Positions 8,954 through 19,525 of a stretch of DNA of 35,132 nt are shown in pieces; the first letter of the stretch is position 1; each line of letters opens with the position of its first letter. The stretch is from Planctomycetota bacterium. Lineage in GTDB: Bacteria > Planctomycetota > Planctomycetia > Pirellulales > UBA1268. Under the pieces are notes generated by a model. It was not told where the DNA came from. It made no database searches and saw only the letters and a program-made list of their open reading frames with translations. The stretch lies in assembly GCA_018970605.1 (NCBI GenBank), contig JAGWWA010000016.1, positions 1-35,132 of the forward strand, read 5' to 3'. Made by a program: the position numbers and the translations under genes.

Positions 8954-11062
8954 TCACTCCTCGTCGGCAAATCGCTCGATCTCGAGCGTCGCCGGCGGCA
9001 GGCTCTCGATGAACACCTTTCCATAGGGCTTCGTGAGCATCCGTGGATCCAGAATCACCACGGAACCCCGGTCGGTGTGTGTGCGGATCAGCCGCCCAAA
9101 CCCCTGTTTGAGCTTGAGGACCGCCTCGGGAAGCTGATACTCGGCAAACGCGTTGCCACCCGCCTGGTTGATCGCCTCGATCCGCGCGGCCACCAGTGGT
9201 CGGTCGGGCACCGCGAACGGCAGTTTCGTGATGATCACGTTCACGAGGCAATCGCCCGGGAGGTCGATGCCCTGCCAGAAGCCGTCGGTGCCGAGCAGCA
9301 CGCTCGCAGGCCCCTCGCGAAACATCTCCAGCATCCGCGATCGCGGCAGACCGTCGGCCTGGCTGACGAGCCGGTAGTTTCGCCGCACGCACCAGCCGGC
9401 CAGTTCAGCGGAAGCCTTGGCGAGCGACGCGTGGCTCGTGAAGAGCACCATGGCCCGGCCTTCGCTCCGGGCCACATGGCGGCGAATCATCGTCACGACG
9501 GCGGCATCGTAGGCGTCGCGGCTGGCCGGATCGGGAAGCCGGTCGATGAGCACGAGCTTCGCCTGCCGAGGATAGTCGAAAGGACTTCCGAGCCGGCGTG
9601 AGAGGGCCGTGTCGCTCAGCCCGAGCCGCCGCCGCTGGAAGGCAAAGCCGTCGGCGGCAGGAGTGGTCACGGCGGGCTGATCGCCGCCCCACTCGTCGTC
9701 GTCGCGGCGGGTCTTGGGAGCCTGCACCGCCAGCGTCGCGCTTGCCAACACCACCGTACCGACGCGGCCGAAGAGTTCACGGCGGAGCGTCTCACCCACG
9801 TCGATTGGAGCGCTCGAGAGCGTGATCCGTTCGCGGCCGCGACGGGACTTCTGGGCGTCCACCCACCAGACGCTTCCCGGCTCCTTCTGACCAAGCCAGG
9901 TGGCCACGGCGCCGGCATGGGCGTCGAGCCGGTCGGCAAGCGACGTGAAGTCGAGCCGCTCGGCCGGATTGCCGATCCCGTCGGCCGCGGTGCGGAGTTT
10001 CCGGGCGAGCGACTGCAGGTGTTCGCCGAGTGAGTTGGGCACGAGCCCTGCCGCCGCGATCCGCCACGGTGGTCCGGCGCGGTCGCCCACCGTCTCGCGG
10101 ACCTCCGCAAAAAAAGCCTCGGCGGCCCGTCGGCAGCGGCGGACGTCGAGTTCCAGATCATGCATCCGGTAGTGCGTGAGCAGGCCGCGGTGGGTCCGCT
10201 CGCTGTGCAGCTTCGACAGCACCCGCTCGATCCCGCCGCTCGACACGCCGATCCCGAGGTGTTCGCTGGCCACCGCCTCGACGGTGTGGGCCTCGTCGAA
10301 GATCACGATGTCGTGGGGCGGCAGCAGGCTTGCGCCCGATCGGCGGACGGCGAGGTCGGCGAAGTAGAGCGCATGGTTGACGATCAGCACCTGGGCGTGC
10401 GCCATCCGTCGCCGGGCGGCGTAGTAGTGGCAACGCTGGTTGTACGGGCAGGCACGGCCCATGCAGTTGCCGGAGTCGCTGGCCACCTCGTCCCAGACGG
10501 CGTCGCTCGGCAGCGTCGGCAGATCGGCCCGCGAGCCATCGCCCGTCCGCCTGGCCCAGCCGGCGAGTTCGAGCAGTTCGGCCCGCTCCCCCTCCTCGGA
10601 AAAGAGGCTGCCGGACCGCTCGATGGCCAGTTCGAGCCGCCGCAGGCTCACGTAGTTGCTCCGTCCCTTCACGAGCACCGCGGAGAACTCCCGTGGCATC
10701 ACCGCGGCGACGAGCGGGATGTCCTTGTCGACGAGCTGCTCCTGCAGCGCGATCGTGTGGGTGGAGATCACGACGCGCCGCGAGCCGCGTGGGCGGGCCT
10801 CGGCCGGCGGGTCGTCGTCCCAATCGGGCTCGACCGGCTCCACGGGCTCCGCCTGATCGGCCGTGGCGGCGAGGACCGCCGGGACGAGGTAGGCGAGGCT
10901 CTTCCCCACGCCGGTGCCCGCCTCGACGATCGCGTGCCGGCGGGTCGCGATCGCCTCGGCGACGAGGTTCGCCATCTCGATCTGCTGGGGCCGCGACTCC
11001 CACCCGGCCAGCCGCGCGGCGAGCCGCCCGCCGGGCGCCAGAAACTCCTCGGGAGTCGTCAT
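8954..11062 (-). CDS. dinG: ATP-dependent DNA helicase, DinG/XPD-like Fe-S superfamily 2
   Basis: RPQQIEMANLVAEAIATRRHAIVEAGTGVGKSLAYLVPA, NCMGRACPYNQRC cysteine cluster, IFDEAH (DEAH box), FWQGIDLPGD, QGFGRLIRTHTDRGSVVILDPR. Confidence 0.92.
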   Translation of the reverse strand: MTTPEEFLAPGGRLAARLAGWESRPQQIEMANLVAEAIATRRHAIVEAGTGVGKSLAYLVPAVLAATADQAEPVEPVEPDWDDDPPAEARPRGSRRVVISTHTIALQEQLVDKDIPLVAAVMPREFSAVLVKGRSNYVSLRRLELAIERSGSLFSEEGERAELLELAGWARRTGDGSRADLPTLPSDAVWDEVASDSGNCMGRACPYNQRCHYYAARRRMAHAQVLIVNHALYFADLAVRRSGASLLPPHDIVIFDEAHTVEAVASEHLGIGVSSGGIERVLSKLHSERTHRGLLTHYRMHDLELDVRRCRRAAEAFFAEVRETVGDRAGPPWRIAAAGLVPNSLGEHLQSLARKLRTAADGIGNPAERLDFTSLADRLDAHAGAVATWLGQKEPGSVWWVDAQKSRRGRERITLSSAPIDVGETLRRELFGRVGTVVLASATLAVQAPKTRRDDDEWGGDQPAVTTPAADGFAFQRRRLGLSDTALSRRLGSPFDYPRQAKLVLIDRLPDPASRDAYDAAVVTMIRRHVARSEGRAMVLFTSHASLAKASAELAGWCVRRNYRLVSQADGLPRSRMLEMFREGPASVLLGTDGFWQGIDLPGDCLVNVIITKLPFAVPDRPLVAARIEAINQAGGNAFAEYQLPEAVLKLKQGFGRLIRTHTDRGSVVILDPRMLTKPYGKVFIESLPPATLEIERFADEE

Positions 11063-11160
11063 GCGGTGAAGTGTAGCGGGCGGCCGCGGGGCTGGCGTTT
11101 CATGGCGGCGGGGCGAGAAGGTAAGGTTTCACCGGTCACGATCCCCGCGAGGAACACGCC

Positions 11161-12585
11161 GTGTCGAACGCCGAAGGTCCGCAGTCATCGCCCCGACAGG
11201 AAAAGGCCTGGGGCGGCGTGTTCCGCGAGCCGACCGACAGGCGGGTGGAACTCTTCTCCGAGAGCGTGTCGTTCGACCGCCGGCTCGCCGACGACGACAT
11301 CGACGGCTCGATCGCCCACGCCCGGATGCTGGCCGACTGCGGCCTGATGACGGTGCACGAAGCCGACTCGATCGCGCATGTGCTCGAGGAGATTCGCGGC
11401 GAGATCCACGCCGGCCGCTTCGAATACAGCGTGTCGAAGGAGGACATCCACCTCCACATCGAGTCGGCGCTCACGGCGAGGCTCGGCGACACGGGCCGTA
11501 AGCTCCACACGGCCCGGAGCCGCAACGACCAGGTGGCGACCGACCTGCGGCTTTTCTGCCGGCGGGCGATCGACCGGCTCGATCACGGCCTCGCCGAACT
11601 CCAGCAGGCATTCCTCGGCTTCGCGGAGCGGGAACAGGGGCTCGTGATCCCGGCCTACACCCATATGCGGCGGGCCCAGCCGGTGCTCGCCGGCCACCAG
11701 CTCCTCGCCTGGTGCGAGAAGTTCGCCCGCGACCGCGACCGGCTCGCCGACTGCCGGAAGCGGACGAACGTGCTGCCGCTCGGCTCCGGCGCCGTGGCCG
11801 GCTCGAGCCTGCCGATCGACCGCGATCACGTGCGGGAGGCGCTCGGCTTCGACGCCGTCGCGGCCAACAGTCTCGACGGTGCCAGCGACCGCGACTTCGC
11901 CTGCGAACTCGCCTTCGTGATCGCGCTGTCGATGGTCCACCTCTCGCAGTGGGCCGAGGAGTGGATCCTCTACAGCACGCAGGAGTTCGGGTTCCTGAAG
12001 CTCCCCGAGGGCTTCTGCACCGGCAGTTCCATCATGCCGCAGAAGATCAATCCCGACGTGCTGGAGCTGATCCGCGGCAAGAGCGCCCGGGCGATCGGCA
12101 ACGTGCAGGCCCTGCTCGTGCTTCTCAAGGGCTTGCCCACCGCCTACAACCGCGACCTGCAGGAAGACAAGGAAACGCTCTTCGATTCGATCGACACGCT
12201 CGAGGCCGCGCTCGGCGTGGCCGCGCCCCTGGTCGCCGGGACGTCGTTCGATCGCGAGCGGATCGCGGCCACGATCGAGCAGGGGCACCTCGACGCCACG
12301 AGCCTGATGGAGGCGCTCATCGCCCAGGGGGTGCCCCAGAGGACCGCTCACGAGACGGTCGGCCGGCTCGTCCGCCTGGCAATGACCCGCGGCGTGGCCC
12401 TGGCAGACCTTGCCGACGAGGAGTTCTCCGGCGAATACGCCGGCTGGAACGCCGGCCTGCGTGGGGCCTTGGGGGCATCCCGGGCAGTTGAGCGGATGGC
12501 GAGTTTCGGCTCCACCGCGCCCGCGTCGGTGGCCGAACAGATTGCCGGCTGGCGACGGCGGCTGGGAGCCGCGGCCACGCCGTAG
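11161..12585 (+). CDS. argH: Argininosuccinate lyase
   Basis: GTG start; KLHTARSRNDQVATDLRLF, HMRRAQPVLAGHQLLAW, signature GSSIMPQKINPDVLELIRGK. Confidence 0.96.
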   Translation: MSNAEGPQSSPRQEKAWGGVFREPTDRRVELFSESVSFDRRLADDDIDGSIAHARMLADCGLMTVHEADSIAHVLEEIRGEIHAGRFEYSVSKEDIHLHIESALTARLGDTGRKLHTARSRNDQVATDLRLFCRRAIDRLDHGLAELQQAFLGFAEREQGLVIPAYTHMRRAQPVLAGHQLLAWCEKFARDRDRLADCRKRTNVLPLGSGAVAGSSLPIDRDHVREALGFDAVAANSLDGASDRDFACELAFVIALSMVHLSQWAEEWILYSTQEFGFLKLPEGFCTGSSIMPQKINPDVLELIRGKSARAIGNVQALLVLLKGLPTAYNRDLQEDKETLFDSIDTLEAALGVAAPLVAGTSFDRERIAATIEQGHLDATSLMEALIAQGVPQRTAHETVGRLVRLAMTRGVALADLADEEFSGEYAGWNAGLRGALGASRAVERMASFGSTAPASVAEQIAGWRRRLGAAATP

Positions 12586-12605
12586 ACCCGGCAGTCTCAC
12601 CCGCC

Positions 12606-15017
12606 ATGGCAGGATGCCCGCGGACCGTTCTGTGTCGCCCGTCGGGCACGGCCTGCGCCGCGCTGTTCCTCGTGGCAGCGGCAGCCGCCGGCCGGGCGCA
12701 GCCGCCCGCCGCCGCGCCGCTCGACGACATGCAGCGGGCGGTGGTTGAATCGCTCGCTGCAGCGCAGCGGGAGACTCCAGCGGAGCTCCTCGACGCGGCG
12801 ATCCGCGCCGCCGACGTCGATGCGATCGAGGTTGCACGAGACTGGTTCGCGAAGTGTGCCGCGGCGATCGACGCGGCCGGCGAGCAGAGGCTCGACGTGC
12901 TCGCCGACCTGGGCGACCGCAGTGATCCAGCAGCGTTGCACCGTCTCGAGCGACTGCTCGCGGCACGCGATCCTGCAGCGGCGAAGGCGGTGGCCGCGAT
13001 CGGGGATGCGGCACGACTGCGGCGGCGTGATCCCAAACGCCTCGCCGCCGCGGTCGCGGCACTCGAGAGCCCCTCGGCGGCGACGCGGCTGGCGGCCGCA
13101 GATGAACTCGTCCGCGCCCGAGCCGACGCCCTGCCCTTTCTCGTCCCGGCGCTTCAGGCCGGTGACACTCCGGCCGTGGCCCGCGACCGGATTCGGGACA
13201 TTCTGGCCATGCTCGGCGACGAGGCTCGTGAACCGCTGCTCGAGTGGCTCGCCTCCGATGACGTCGCCTCCTGGCCGGGCGTCATCGAAGCCCTCGATGC
13301 CAGCGGTGCATCCGACATCGAGGCCTATCTGCTGGCTCCCGCCTCGGCCGCTGATTCCCCGCCGAACGCCCGCACCGCGGCGCGGCGCGTGCTCGCCAGC
13401 CGAGCGGCAGCCCGCGGCGCATCCACCGAACTGCCGTCACGGGACGCCGCCGAGCGACTCCTCGCCACGCGGCTCGACAAGCTGCTCTGCCTGGCCGGCT
13501 TGCCGACAGTCGACCCCATGCTGCTCGACCCGATCCGCGAACCCGCCACTGCCGCGGCGGCATTCGGCGGCAGCGTCACCGGCCTCGTGGAACGACTGGC
13601 CTGGAACCCCGAGGCGCGGAGGTTCGAGCGAGTCCGTCTGTCGCCCCGCGCCGCGCGGGCCCGCGATGCCTTGCATCTCGCCCGTGACCTCGCCGCCATC
13701 GGTGGCCGTGATCCGGCGGCCTTGAATCTGGTGCTGCTCTCCCGGCTGGAGGCGCTCTTGATCACCTCAGGCGACTCGGCCGGCCTGGCGCCCAAGGATC
13801 TCCAGCGACCCCTGACGGGTCCCGACGGCTTCTCGGCCGAGACCGCGGCCGATGTTCTCGGGGCGGCGATCGACCGCGGCATGGGCGAGGCCGCCGCCGG
13901 CGTGGCGGCGGCGCTGGCGCCTCCGCGCGGATCGTCCGCTGCCACCCCGCTCGCGCCCGCCGTTCGCACGTCGCTCGTGCGGGCGCTGGCCGTGCCCGAT
14001 GCCGAGCTCCAGTTCGCAGCGGCCCGCACGCTCGCGCTCGCGGCGGGCGACCCGCCGTATCCAGGATCGAGCCGGGTGCTCGAGATTCTCGCCCATGCGG
14101 CCACCGCCAGCGGCGTGGATCGGGTGGTCGTCGCCCATCCCGACACGGAAGTCGTCGATGCTCTGGCGACCGACGTATCGAGGTTGGGCTACGAGCCCGT
14201 CCGCGTCTCGACCGGCCGCGAGGCGATCTTCGCGGCCCGCGAGCAGGCCGACACGGTGCTCGTGCTGCTCGCCGCCCGGCTGGCGACGCCGTCCGCGCTC
14301 GAGACGACGCAGCTGCTCCAGCAGCAGGGCATCGGCGACGCTCCGCCGGTGCTCGTGATCGTCGATCCACTCGATGACGACGGTCGCGGCTGCTTCCTGT
14401 CGCAGCTGCTGATGAAGTTCCGCGATCTCCACCGCGTGAGGATCGTCGATCGGCTCGACAGCTTCTTCGAGCCGGTGGTCGATGAGGCCACGGGCGACGT
14501 CGTCGCACCGCCGCGCTTCCACGACGCGCTCGCCCAGGCGGTCGGACCGCAGGCCGTCGATCCGGCGAGCCGGGAGCAGGCACGGCTCGAGCGGCTCGGC
14601 CGCTCCCGCGAGGCATTCACGATCCTTGCCGCCCTCTCCCGTCGGGGGTGGGACGTCCGCCCCGCCACGACCACGGCGCTGGCGGCCCTCGGCACGACCG
14701 AGTTGTACGAACCCGCCGTCGCCCTGCTCGGCACGCTTGGGCGGGCCGAGGCGCAGGAGGCCCTCGCCACCGAGACCGAGCGGGCCGATCTGCCCGCCGA
14801 TCTGCGAAACGCGGCCCTCGCGGCCTTCGCGGCGAGCGTTGACCGATACGGGGTGCTGCTCGGGTGCGGCCACGTGCGGGCGGTGGCGACGAGGTACAAT
14901 CTGGCCGCCGGAGCGTCGCGCGACGCCGCCGGCGACATCCTCGAGGTGCTGGACACGGCCGATCGTGCCCGCCGCGCCCCCCGCCCCGATGCTCCGTACA
15001 CCCGGCCAACCCGCTGA
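12606..15017 (+). CDS. Large HEAT-like repeat protein with N-terminal signal-like segment and a degenerate receiver-like domain
   Basis: Signal-like N-terminus [20 protein letters not shown]; alpha-helical Ala/Leu repeats; central [41 protein letters not shown]…VLVIVDP resembles a receiver fold. Confidence 0.7.
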   Translation: MAGCPRTVLCRPSGTACAALFLVAAAAAGRAQPPAAAPLDDMQRAVVESLAAAQRETPAELLDAAIRAADVDAIEVARDWFAKCAAAIDAAGEQRLDVLADLGDRSDPAALHRLERLLAARDPAAAKAVAAIGDAARLRRRDPKRLAAAVAALESPSAATRLAAADELVRARADALPFLVPALQAGDTPAVARDRIRDILAMLGDEAREPLLEWLASDDVASWPGVIEALDASGASDIEAYLLAPASAADSPPNARTAARRVLASRAAARGASTELPSRDAAERLLATRLDKLLCLAGLPTVDPMLLDPIREPATAAAAFGGSVTGLVERLAWNPEARRFERVRLSPRAARARDALHLARDLAAIGGRDPAALNLVLLSRLEALLITSGDSAGLAPKDLQRPLTGPDGFSAETAADVLGAAIDRGMGEAAAGVAAALAPPRGSSAATPLAPAVRTSLVRALAVPDAELQFAAARTLALAAGDPPYPGSSRVLEILAHAATASGVDRVVVAHPDTEVVDALATDVSRLGYEPVRVSTGREAIFAAREQADTVLVLLAARLATPSALETTQLLQQQGIGDAPPVLVIVDPLDDDGRGCFLSQLLMKFRDLHRVRIVDRLDSFFEPVVDEATGDVVAPPRFHDALAQAVGPQAVDPASREQARLERLGRSREAFTILAALSRRGWDVRPATTTALAALGTTELYEPAVALLGTLGRAEAQEALATETERADLPADLRNAALAAFAASVDRYGVLLGCGHVRAVATRYNLAAGASRDAAGDILEVLDTADRARRAPRPDAPYTRPTR

Positions 15018-16056
15018 CGAGCCGACGGCCGCACCCCTTGCAGGCCTGATCGGTTCGAGTGCCGCCATGCTCGAGGTCTACGCGACCACGCGCAGGGTCG
15101 CGGCCACCAACGCCTCGGTGCTGCTCCTCGGCGAGACCGGCACCGGCAAGGAACTGATCGCGCGGGCGATCCACGAACTCTCCCCCCGCGGCACCGGCCC
15201 CTTCGTCCGCGTCAACTGCGGCGCCCTCTCCGAGAGCCTGCTGGAGAGCGAGCTCTTCGGGCACGTCCGCGGATCGTTCACCGGTGCCGTCGCCAACCGG
15301 GCCGGGCGGTTCGAGGCGGCGCACACGGGCACGATCTTCCTCGACGAGATCAACTCCACCACGCCCAAGCTCCAGGTGAAGCTGCTGCGGGTGCTGCAGG
15401 AGCGGGAGTTCGAGCGGGTGGGCGACACCGAGACGATCAGCGTCGACACCCGCGTGATCGCCGCGAGCAACCGCGACCTGCTCGACGAGGTGGCCAAGGA
15501 GAGCTTCCGCGAAGACCTCTACTACCGGCTCAACGTGGTGCCGATCGTGCTGCCGCCGCTGCGGGCCCGGCGCGACGACATCCCGTTGCTTGCCAGCCAC
15601 TTCCTCGCCCACTACAGCGACGAGAACGACCGTTACGTCGTCCACATCCACAAGGACGCGCTCGAGGCGATGGTGAAATACCACTGGCCCGGCAACGTCC
15701 GCGAGCTCCAGAACGTGATCGAGCGGTGCGTGGTGATGGGCAACGGCGACGAGCTCACGCTCGACCTGCTGCCGCCGACGATTCGCGGCGATCGGCCGGT
15801 GACCCCCCTGCCCGGCCGCGGCGGCGATCTCGACAGTCTCGCCCGCGAACTCGTCGAGCAAGGGATGGCGACGGCGGCTCCCGACGACGACACGCTCTTC
15901 GACCGGATCGTGAGCCGCGTGGAGCGGGAACTGATCGCCCAGATGCTCGCCGCCTGCAACGGCGTGCAGTTGAAGGCCGCCGCGCGGCTCGGGATCAACC
16001 GCAACACGCTCCGCAAAAAGCTCCTTGAGCACGGTCTCGAGGAAGGCGAGGCGTGA
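14989..16056 (+). CDS. Sigma-54-dependent transcriptional activator (AAA+ with Fis-type HTH), no N-terminal receiver
   Basis: [72 protein letters not shown]-terminal [21 protein letters not shown]. Start overlaps the upstream gene by 29 bp. Confidence 0.92.
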   Translation: MLRTPGQPADEPTAAPLAGLIGSSAAMLEVYATTRRVAATNASVLLLGETGTGKELIARAIHELSPRGTGPFVRVNCGALSESLLESELFGHVRGSFTGAVANRAGRFEAAHTGTIFLDEINSTTPKLQVKLLRVLQEREFERVGDTETISVDTRVIAASNRDLLDEVAKESFREDLYYRLNVVPIVLPPLRARRDDIPLLASHFLAHYSDENDRYVVHIHKDALEAMVKYHWPGNVRELQNVIERCVVMGNGDELTLDLLPPTIRGDRPVTPLPGRGGDLDSLARELVEQGMATAAPDDDTLFDRIVSRVERELIAQMLAACNGVQLKAAARLGINRNTLRKKLLEHGLEEGEA

Positions 16057-17414
16057 ACCGGCGCACGCTCCTCCGGACACTGGCCGCACACGGCATGGCG
16101 GCGGCTTCGGCCAACCCGGCCCTGCGAGCCGCCTCGGCCGTGGCGGCCGAGCCCCAGGCTGATCCCTCGATGTCGCCGGCCACGGCGGATCCCTTCGCCG
16201 CCGTCTCGTCGAAGAAGGGCCTGCAGGTACAGATGAACGACGACGCGATCGCGCTGGGCGTGCGGCATGCGGGGCTCAACGTCAATCTCTGCGACCTCAT
16301 CGCCCCTGGCGCCGCCGCCTCCGACGACACGATCCTTCACCGGCACGAGGGCGGCGAGTTTCGGTTTCATCGGCACGTCGTCGAGGAGCACGACCGGCGG
16401 ATCCGAGAGCTCTCCGGCCACGGCGTGCTGGTCTACCTCATCCTCCTGGTGTATCGGCATCCGGACGAGACCGTGAATCGGCTGCTGATCCACCCGAAGT
16501 ACGAGGCATCGGCCCCCAACCGTCTCGGCGCGTTCAACACCGTGACGGCCGAAGGACGCCGCTGGCTGGCGGCCACCTGCGACTTCCTCGCCGGCCGCTG
16601 GAGCGATCCCGCCGCGCCGCACGGCCATGCCGTGGGCTACATCGTCGGCAACGAGGTGAACTCGCACTGGTTCTGGAGCAACCGTGGCCGGGGCACGCTC
16701 GCCGAATTCGCGGCCGACTACGAGCCCGCCGTCCGGATCGTGCACGAGTCGGTGCGGCGACACGCCGCCTGGGCAAGGGTCTACCTGTCGCTCGAGCATC
16801 ACTGGAACATCCGCTATGAGGCCGCCGACGCCGACCAGGCATTCGCGGCCCGGCCGTTCCTCGAGGAGTTTGCGCGGCTGGCACATGACCGGGGCGACTT
16901 CGACTGGCACGTCGCCTTCCATCCGTATCCCGAGAACCTCTTCGAGCCGCGGTTCTGGAACGACCGCACGGCGACCGACGGCGACGACACGCCCAGGATC
17001 ACCCTGCGGAACCTCCCCGTGCTGACCCGCTTCCTCGCCCGCGAGGAGATGCGGCATCGGGGACGGCCGCGGCGGGTGATCCTCAGCGAGCAGGGCTTTC
17101 ACACGCCCGACCGCCCCGACGGTGAGACGGTGCAGGCGGCGGCCTACTGTCTCGCCCACCGGCTCGTCCGCGACCAGCCCGGCATCGATGCATTCATCCT
17201 GCACCGGCACGTCGATCATGCGGAGGAAGGTGGGCTGCGACTGGGCCTGTGGACCCGCCGGCCCGACAGCCTCGCAACGCCGGACCGGCCCAAGCGCATC
17301 CACGAATGCTTCCGGGCCGCCGACACGCCGGACGAGGAGTCGGCGTTCGCCTTCGCCCTGCCGATCGTGGGGCTCGACTCGTGGCCCGCAGCGACCGCCG
17401 ACGGACCGCCCTGA
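16053..17414 (+). CDS. Putative exported TIM-barrel glycosidase-like protein (DUF5722-like)
   Basis: Tat-like N-terminus [64 protein letters not shown] characteristic of the DUF5722 glycosidase-fold family (recognised from memory). Confidence 0.7.
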   Translation: MNRRTLLRTLAAHGMAAASANPALRAASAVAAEPQADPSMSPATADPFAAVSSKKGLQVQMNDDAIALGVRHAGLNVNLCDLIAPGAAASDDTILHRHEGGEFRFHRHVVEEHDRRIRELSGHGVLVYLILLVYRHPDETVNRLLIHPKYEASAPNRLGAFNTVTAEGRRWLAATCDFLAGRWSDPAAPHGHAVGYIVGNEVNSHWFWSNRGRGTLAEFAADYEPAVRIVHESVRRHAAWARVYLSLEHHWNIRYEAADADQAFAARPFLEEFARLAHDRGDFDWHVAFHPYPENLFEPRFWNDRTATDGDDTPRITLRNLPVLTRFLAREEMRHRGRPRRVILSEQGFHTPDRPDGETVQAAAYCLAHRLVRDQPGIDAFILHRHVDHAEEGGLRLGLWTRRPDSLATPDRPKRIHECFRAADTPDEESAFAFALPIVGLDSWPAATADGPP

Positions 17415-17631
17415 TGCGGGGTACATCGTGCACGCGTGGTCCTCACGCTCGAGTGCGGCCGCCCGTGCAAGCCGAAGGCCGTAAGGCCTCGGGCGCGGTC
17501 GAGAAGATGCCGACGGTGGTGTGGCCGCACCCCACGCCTCACGGCGTTGGGCTTGTACGAACGGACCCCGGTGCCCCGCGCCTCGTGGTCGGGGGAGAAC
17601 CACATCTCACCCGTGTGGAATCGAGGCCTGC
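17415..17631. other. Candidate structured non-coding region between convergent genes
   Basis: Several near-perfect stems: 472-475+477-480/485-492 (GTAA loop), 531-538/543-551, 580-585/622-627, and alternative 585-589/599-603 versus 600-604/614-618 (offsets within 17000). Confidence 0.4.
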
Positions 17632-18573
17632 TCAGGACACTCGGCCGTCTTCGGCCATGTCGCGGGCGTGGTAGCTCGATCGCACGAGCGGGCCGCTGGC
17701 CACCTTCCTGAAACCCATGCTCGTCGCGATCGCCCCGAGCTCGACGAACTCCTCGGGCGGCACGTACCGCTCGACCGGCAGCGCGTCGAGGGTCGGCTGG
17801 AGGTACTGGCCGAGCGTGAGGTAATCCACGCCGTGGTCCACGAGGTCGGCGAACACGTCGAGAAGTTCGTCCCGCGTTTCGCCGAGACCGAGCATGAGGC
17901 CGCTCTTGGTCCTCACCTCGGGGCTCACCCGCTTGGCGTCGGCGAGGAGGCGAAGGGTCCACGCGTAGACGCTCTTGCGGCCCCGGACGGTGCGATAGAG
18001 CCGCGGCACGGTCTCGGTGTTGTGATTGAAGACGTCGGGCTTCGACTCCATCAACCGCTCGAGGGCTCCCTCCTTGCCGAGGAAGTCGGGCACGAGCACC
18101 TCGATCGTGGCACCGGTCGCCGCGCGGACCGCGTCCACGGTCCGCCGGAAGTGCTCCGCGCCGCCGTCGGCGAGGTCGTCGCGGGTGACGCTCGTGATCA
18201 CGACGTGCTTCAGGCCAAGCCGCCGAGCCGCCTCGGCCACCCGCTCCGGCTCGTCGAGCTCGAGTTCCTCGGTCTTGCCCTTGGGCACCGAGCAGAAGCC
18301 GCACGGCCGCGTGCAGACATTGCCCAGGATCATGAAGGTGGCCGTCCGCTGCGACCAGCATTCGAGACGGTTTGGACACTTCGCCGACGAGCAGACGGTC
18401 TCCAGTTTCAGTTCGGCGATCAGGTCCGCGGTCTCGGCGTGGCCGCCACCAGGGGCGAGATTCTGCCGGAGCCAGGGGGGTAGCCGCCGCGAGGGCATGG
18501 GCGGCGACGGCTCGACGGCCGACAGGATCGGCAGCACCACGACCGGGGACGGCGACGGCAATTCACCCGACAC
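17632..18573 (-). CDS. lipA: Lipoyl synthase (radical SAM)
   Basis: CSSAKCPNRLECW (auxiliary cluster), ATFMILGNVCTRPCGFCSVPKG (radical SAM CxxxCxxC), FNHNTETVPRLYRTVRG, TKSGLMLGLGE. Start could be GTG at 18573 or ATG at 18498. Confidence 0.95.
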   Translation of the reverse strand: MSGELPSPSPVVVLPILSAVEPSPPMPSRRLPPWLRQNLAPGGGHAETADLIAELKLETVCSSAKCPNRLECWSQRTATFMILGNVCTRPCGFCSVPKGKTEELELDEPERVAEAARRLGLKHVVITSVTRDDLADGGAEHFRRTVDAVRAATGATIEVLVPDFLGKEGALERLMESKPDVFNHNTETVPRLYRTVRGRKSVYAWTLRLLADAKRVSPEVRTKSGLMLGLGETRDELLDVFADLVDHGVDYLTLGQYLQPTLDALPVERYVPPEEFVELGAIATSMGFRKVASGPLVRSSYHARDMAEDGRVS

Positions 18574-19366
18574 GGCTGACGACCTCCGGCTGGCTCGGCG
18601 GCGATGGGACGCGAATCGGGAATCCGGCGTTGACGTGCGTTCGCGGGAAGGCGAAGGCATCGGCGATGCCTTCGACCACCGCAGTGCGGACGTCCTGGAG
18701 CCGAACACGCCGCTGCACGTCGGCCTCGATCGAGCCCATGATCGAGGGCACGTCCAGACCGGCGGGCTTCAGCCTCGCGGGAATGGTATCGACCCGGTGG
18801 AAAAGGTCGAGGGACGGGCAGACGTTGAAAAACGCCCCGTGGCAGGCCACGCCCCGGCGGAACGCCAGTCCCACCGCGGCCAGGATGCCGCTGCGGCCGA
18901 TGACGGCGTGCGCACCGGGGACCACCGCGGCACGGCCGCAATGGACCGCGGCGACCGCCGCCCCGAGCCCCCGCTGAAACCGCGATACGAAACCGCCTGC
19001 GTCGTGCCCGGCGAGCCCGAGGTCTTCGAGCCTCGCGAAGATCGCCGCCACCACCTGCCCCGGACCGTGCGGCACCGCGCCGCCGCCGCGGCCGATGAAG
19101 CGGATGGCGAGCCGCCGGGCGCGAAGGTCGTCGTCCGACAGGCGGATGTCCGCCCGCGAACCGACCCGACCGATCGTGATGCAGGGCTCGAGTTCGCAGA
19201 TGACGAGCGTGGGATTGCGACCCCGGGGATCGGCCACCTCGCCGGCGATGCGTTCGGCCATCGACAGATAGTCGTCGAGCCGGATCGCGCCGGCGAGCCA
19301 GACGGCCAGCGGCTTCCGCGACTCGGGAGATGGGGGGGCTGCGACGGTTGCACCGGTCATTGGCAT
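18563..19366 (-). CDS. LipB/LplA-like (lipoyl/octanoyl transferase fold) protein, divergent active site
   Basis: FIGRGGGAVPHGPGQVVAAIFARLEDLGL (RGGxxxxHGPGQ), SGILAAVGLAFRRGVACHGAFFNV; overlaps lipA. Canonical NPCG Cys not found. Confidence 0.75.
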   Translation of the reverse strand: MPMTGATVAAPPSPESRKPLAVWLAGAIRLDDYLSMAERIAGEVADPRGRNPTLVICELEPCITIGRVGSRADIRLSDDDLRARRLAIRFIGRGGGAVPHGPGQVVAAIFARLEDLGLAGHDAGGFVSRFQRGLGAAVAAVHCGRAAVVPGAHAVIGRSGILAAVGLAFRRGVACHGAFFNVCPSLDLFHRVDTIPARLKPAGLDVPSIMGSIEADVQRRVRLQDVRTAVVEGIADAFAFPRTHVNAGFPIRVPSPPSQPEVVSRVG

Positions 19367-19525
19367 ACCCGAGTTGTACCCGGCGCAACGGCCGGTGCCA
19401 TCGTGCGCCGGAATCATCGCCGCCGGTGCAGTCCTCGTGAAAGACGCCCGGCCGCCGACGTGCGACAAGCCCGCCTCCGCCGCAGTCAGGCTGCGGTGTT
19501 CAGTTTCTCACACGGAGGTGATGCC

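Noticed and set aside
11185-13062. 625-aa minus-strand ORF opposite argH
   Set aside because: Overlaps the unambiguous argH; Arg/Pro/His-rich composition typical of antisense frames in very GC-rich DNA.
14617-16089. 490-aa minus-strand ORF
   Set aside because: Antisense to the AAA+ activator; low-complexity antisense composition.
12500-17414. Sigma-54 promoter (-24/-12 GG-N10-GC) near the activator gene
   Set aside because: Several TGGCAC strings occur inside coding regions but none had a matching -12 TTGC element at the right spacing.
15633-17603. 656-aa minus-strand ORF opposite the sigma-54 activator and DUF5722-like gene
   Set aside because: Antisense to two well-supported genes; no recognisable motifs.
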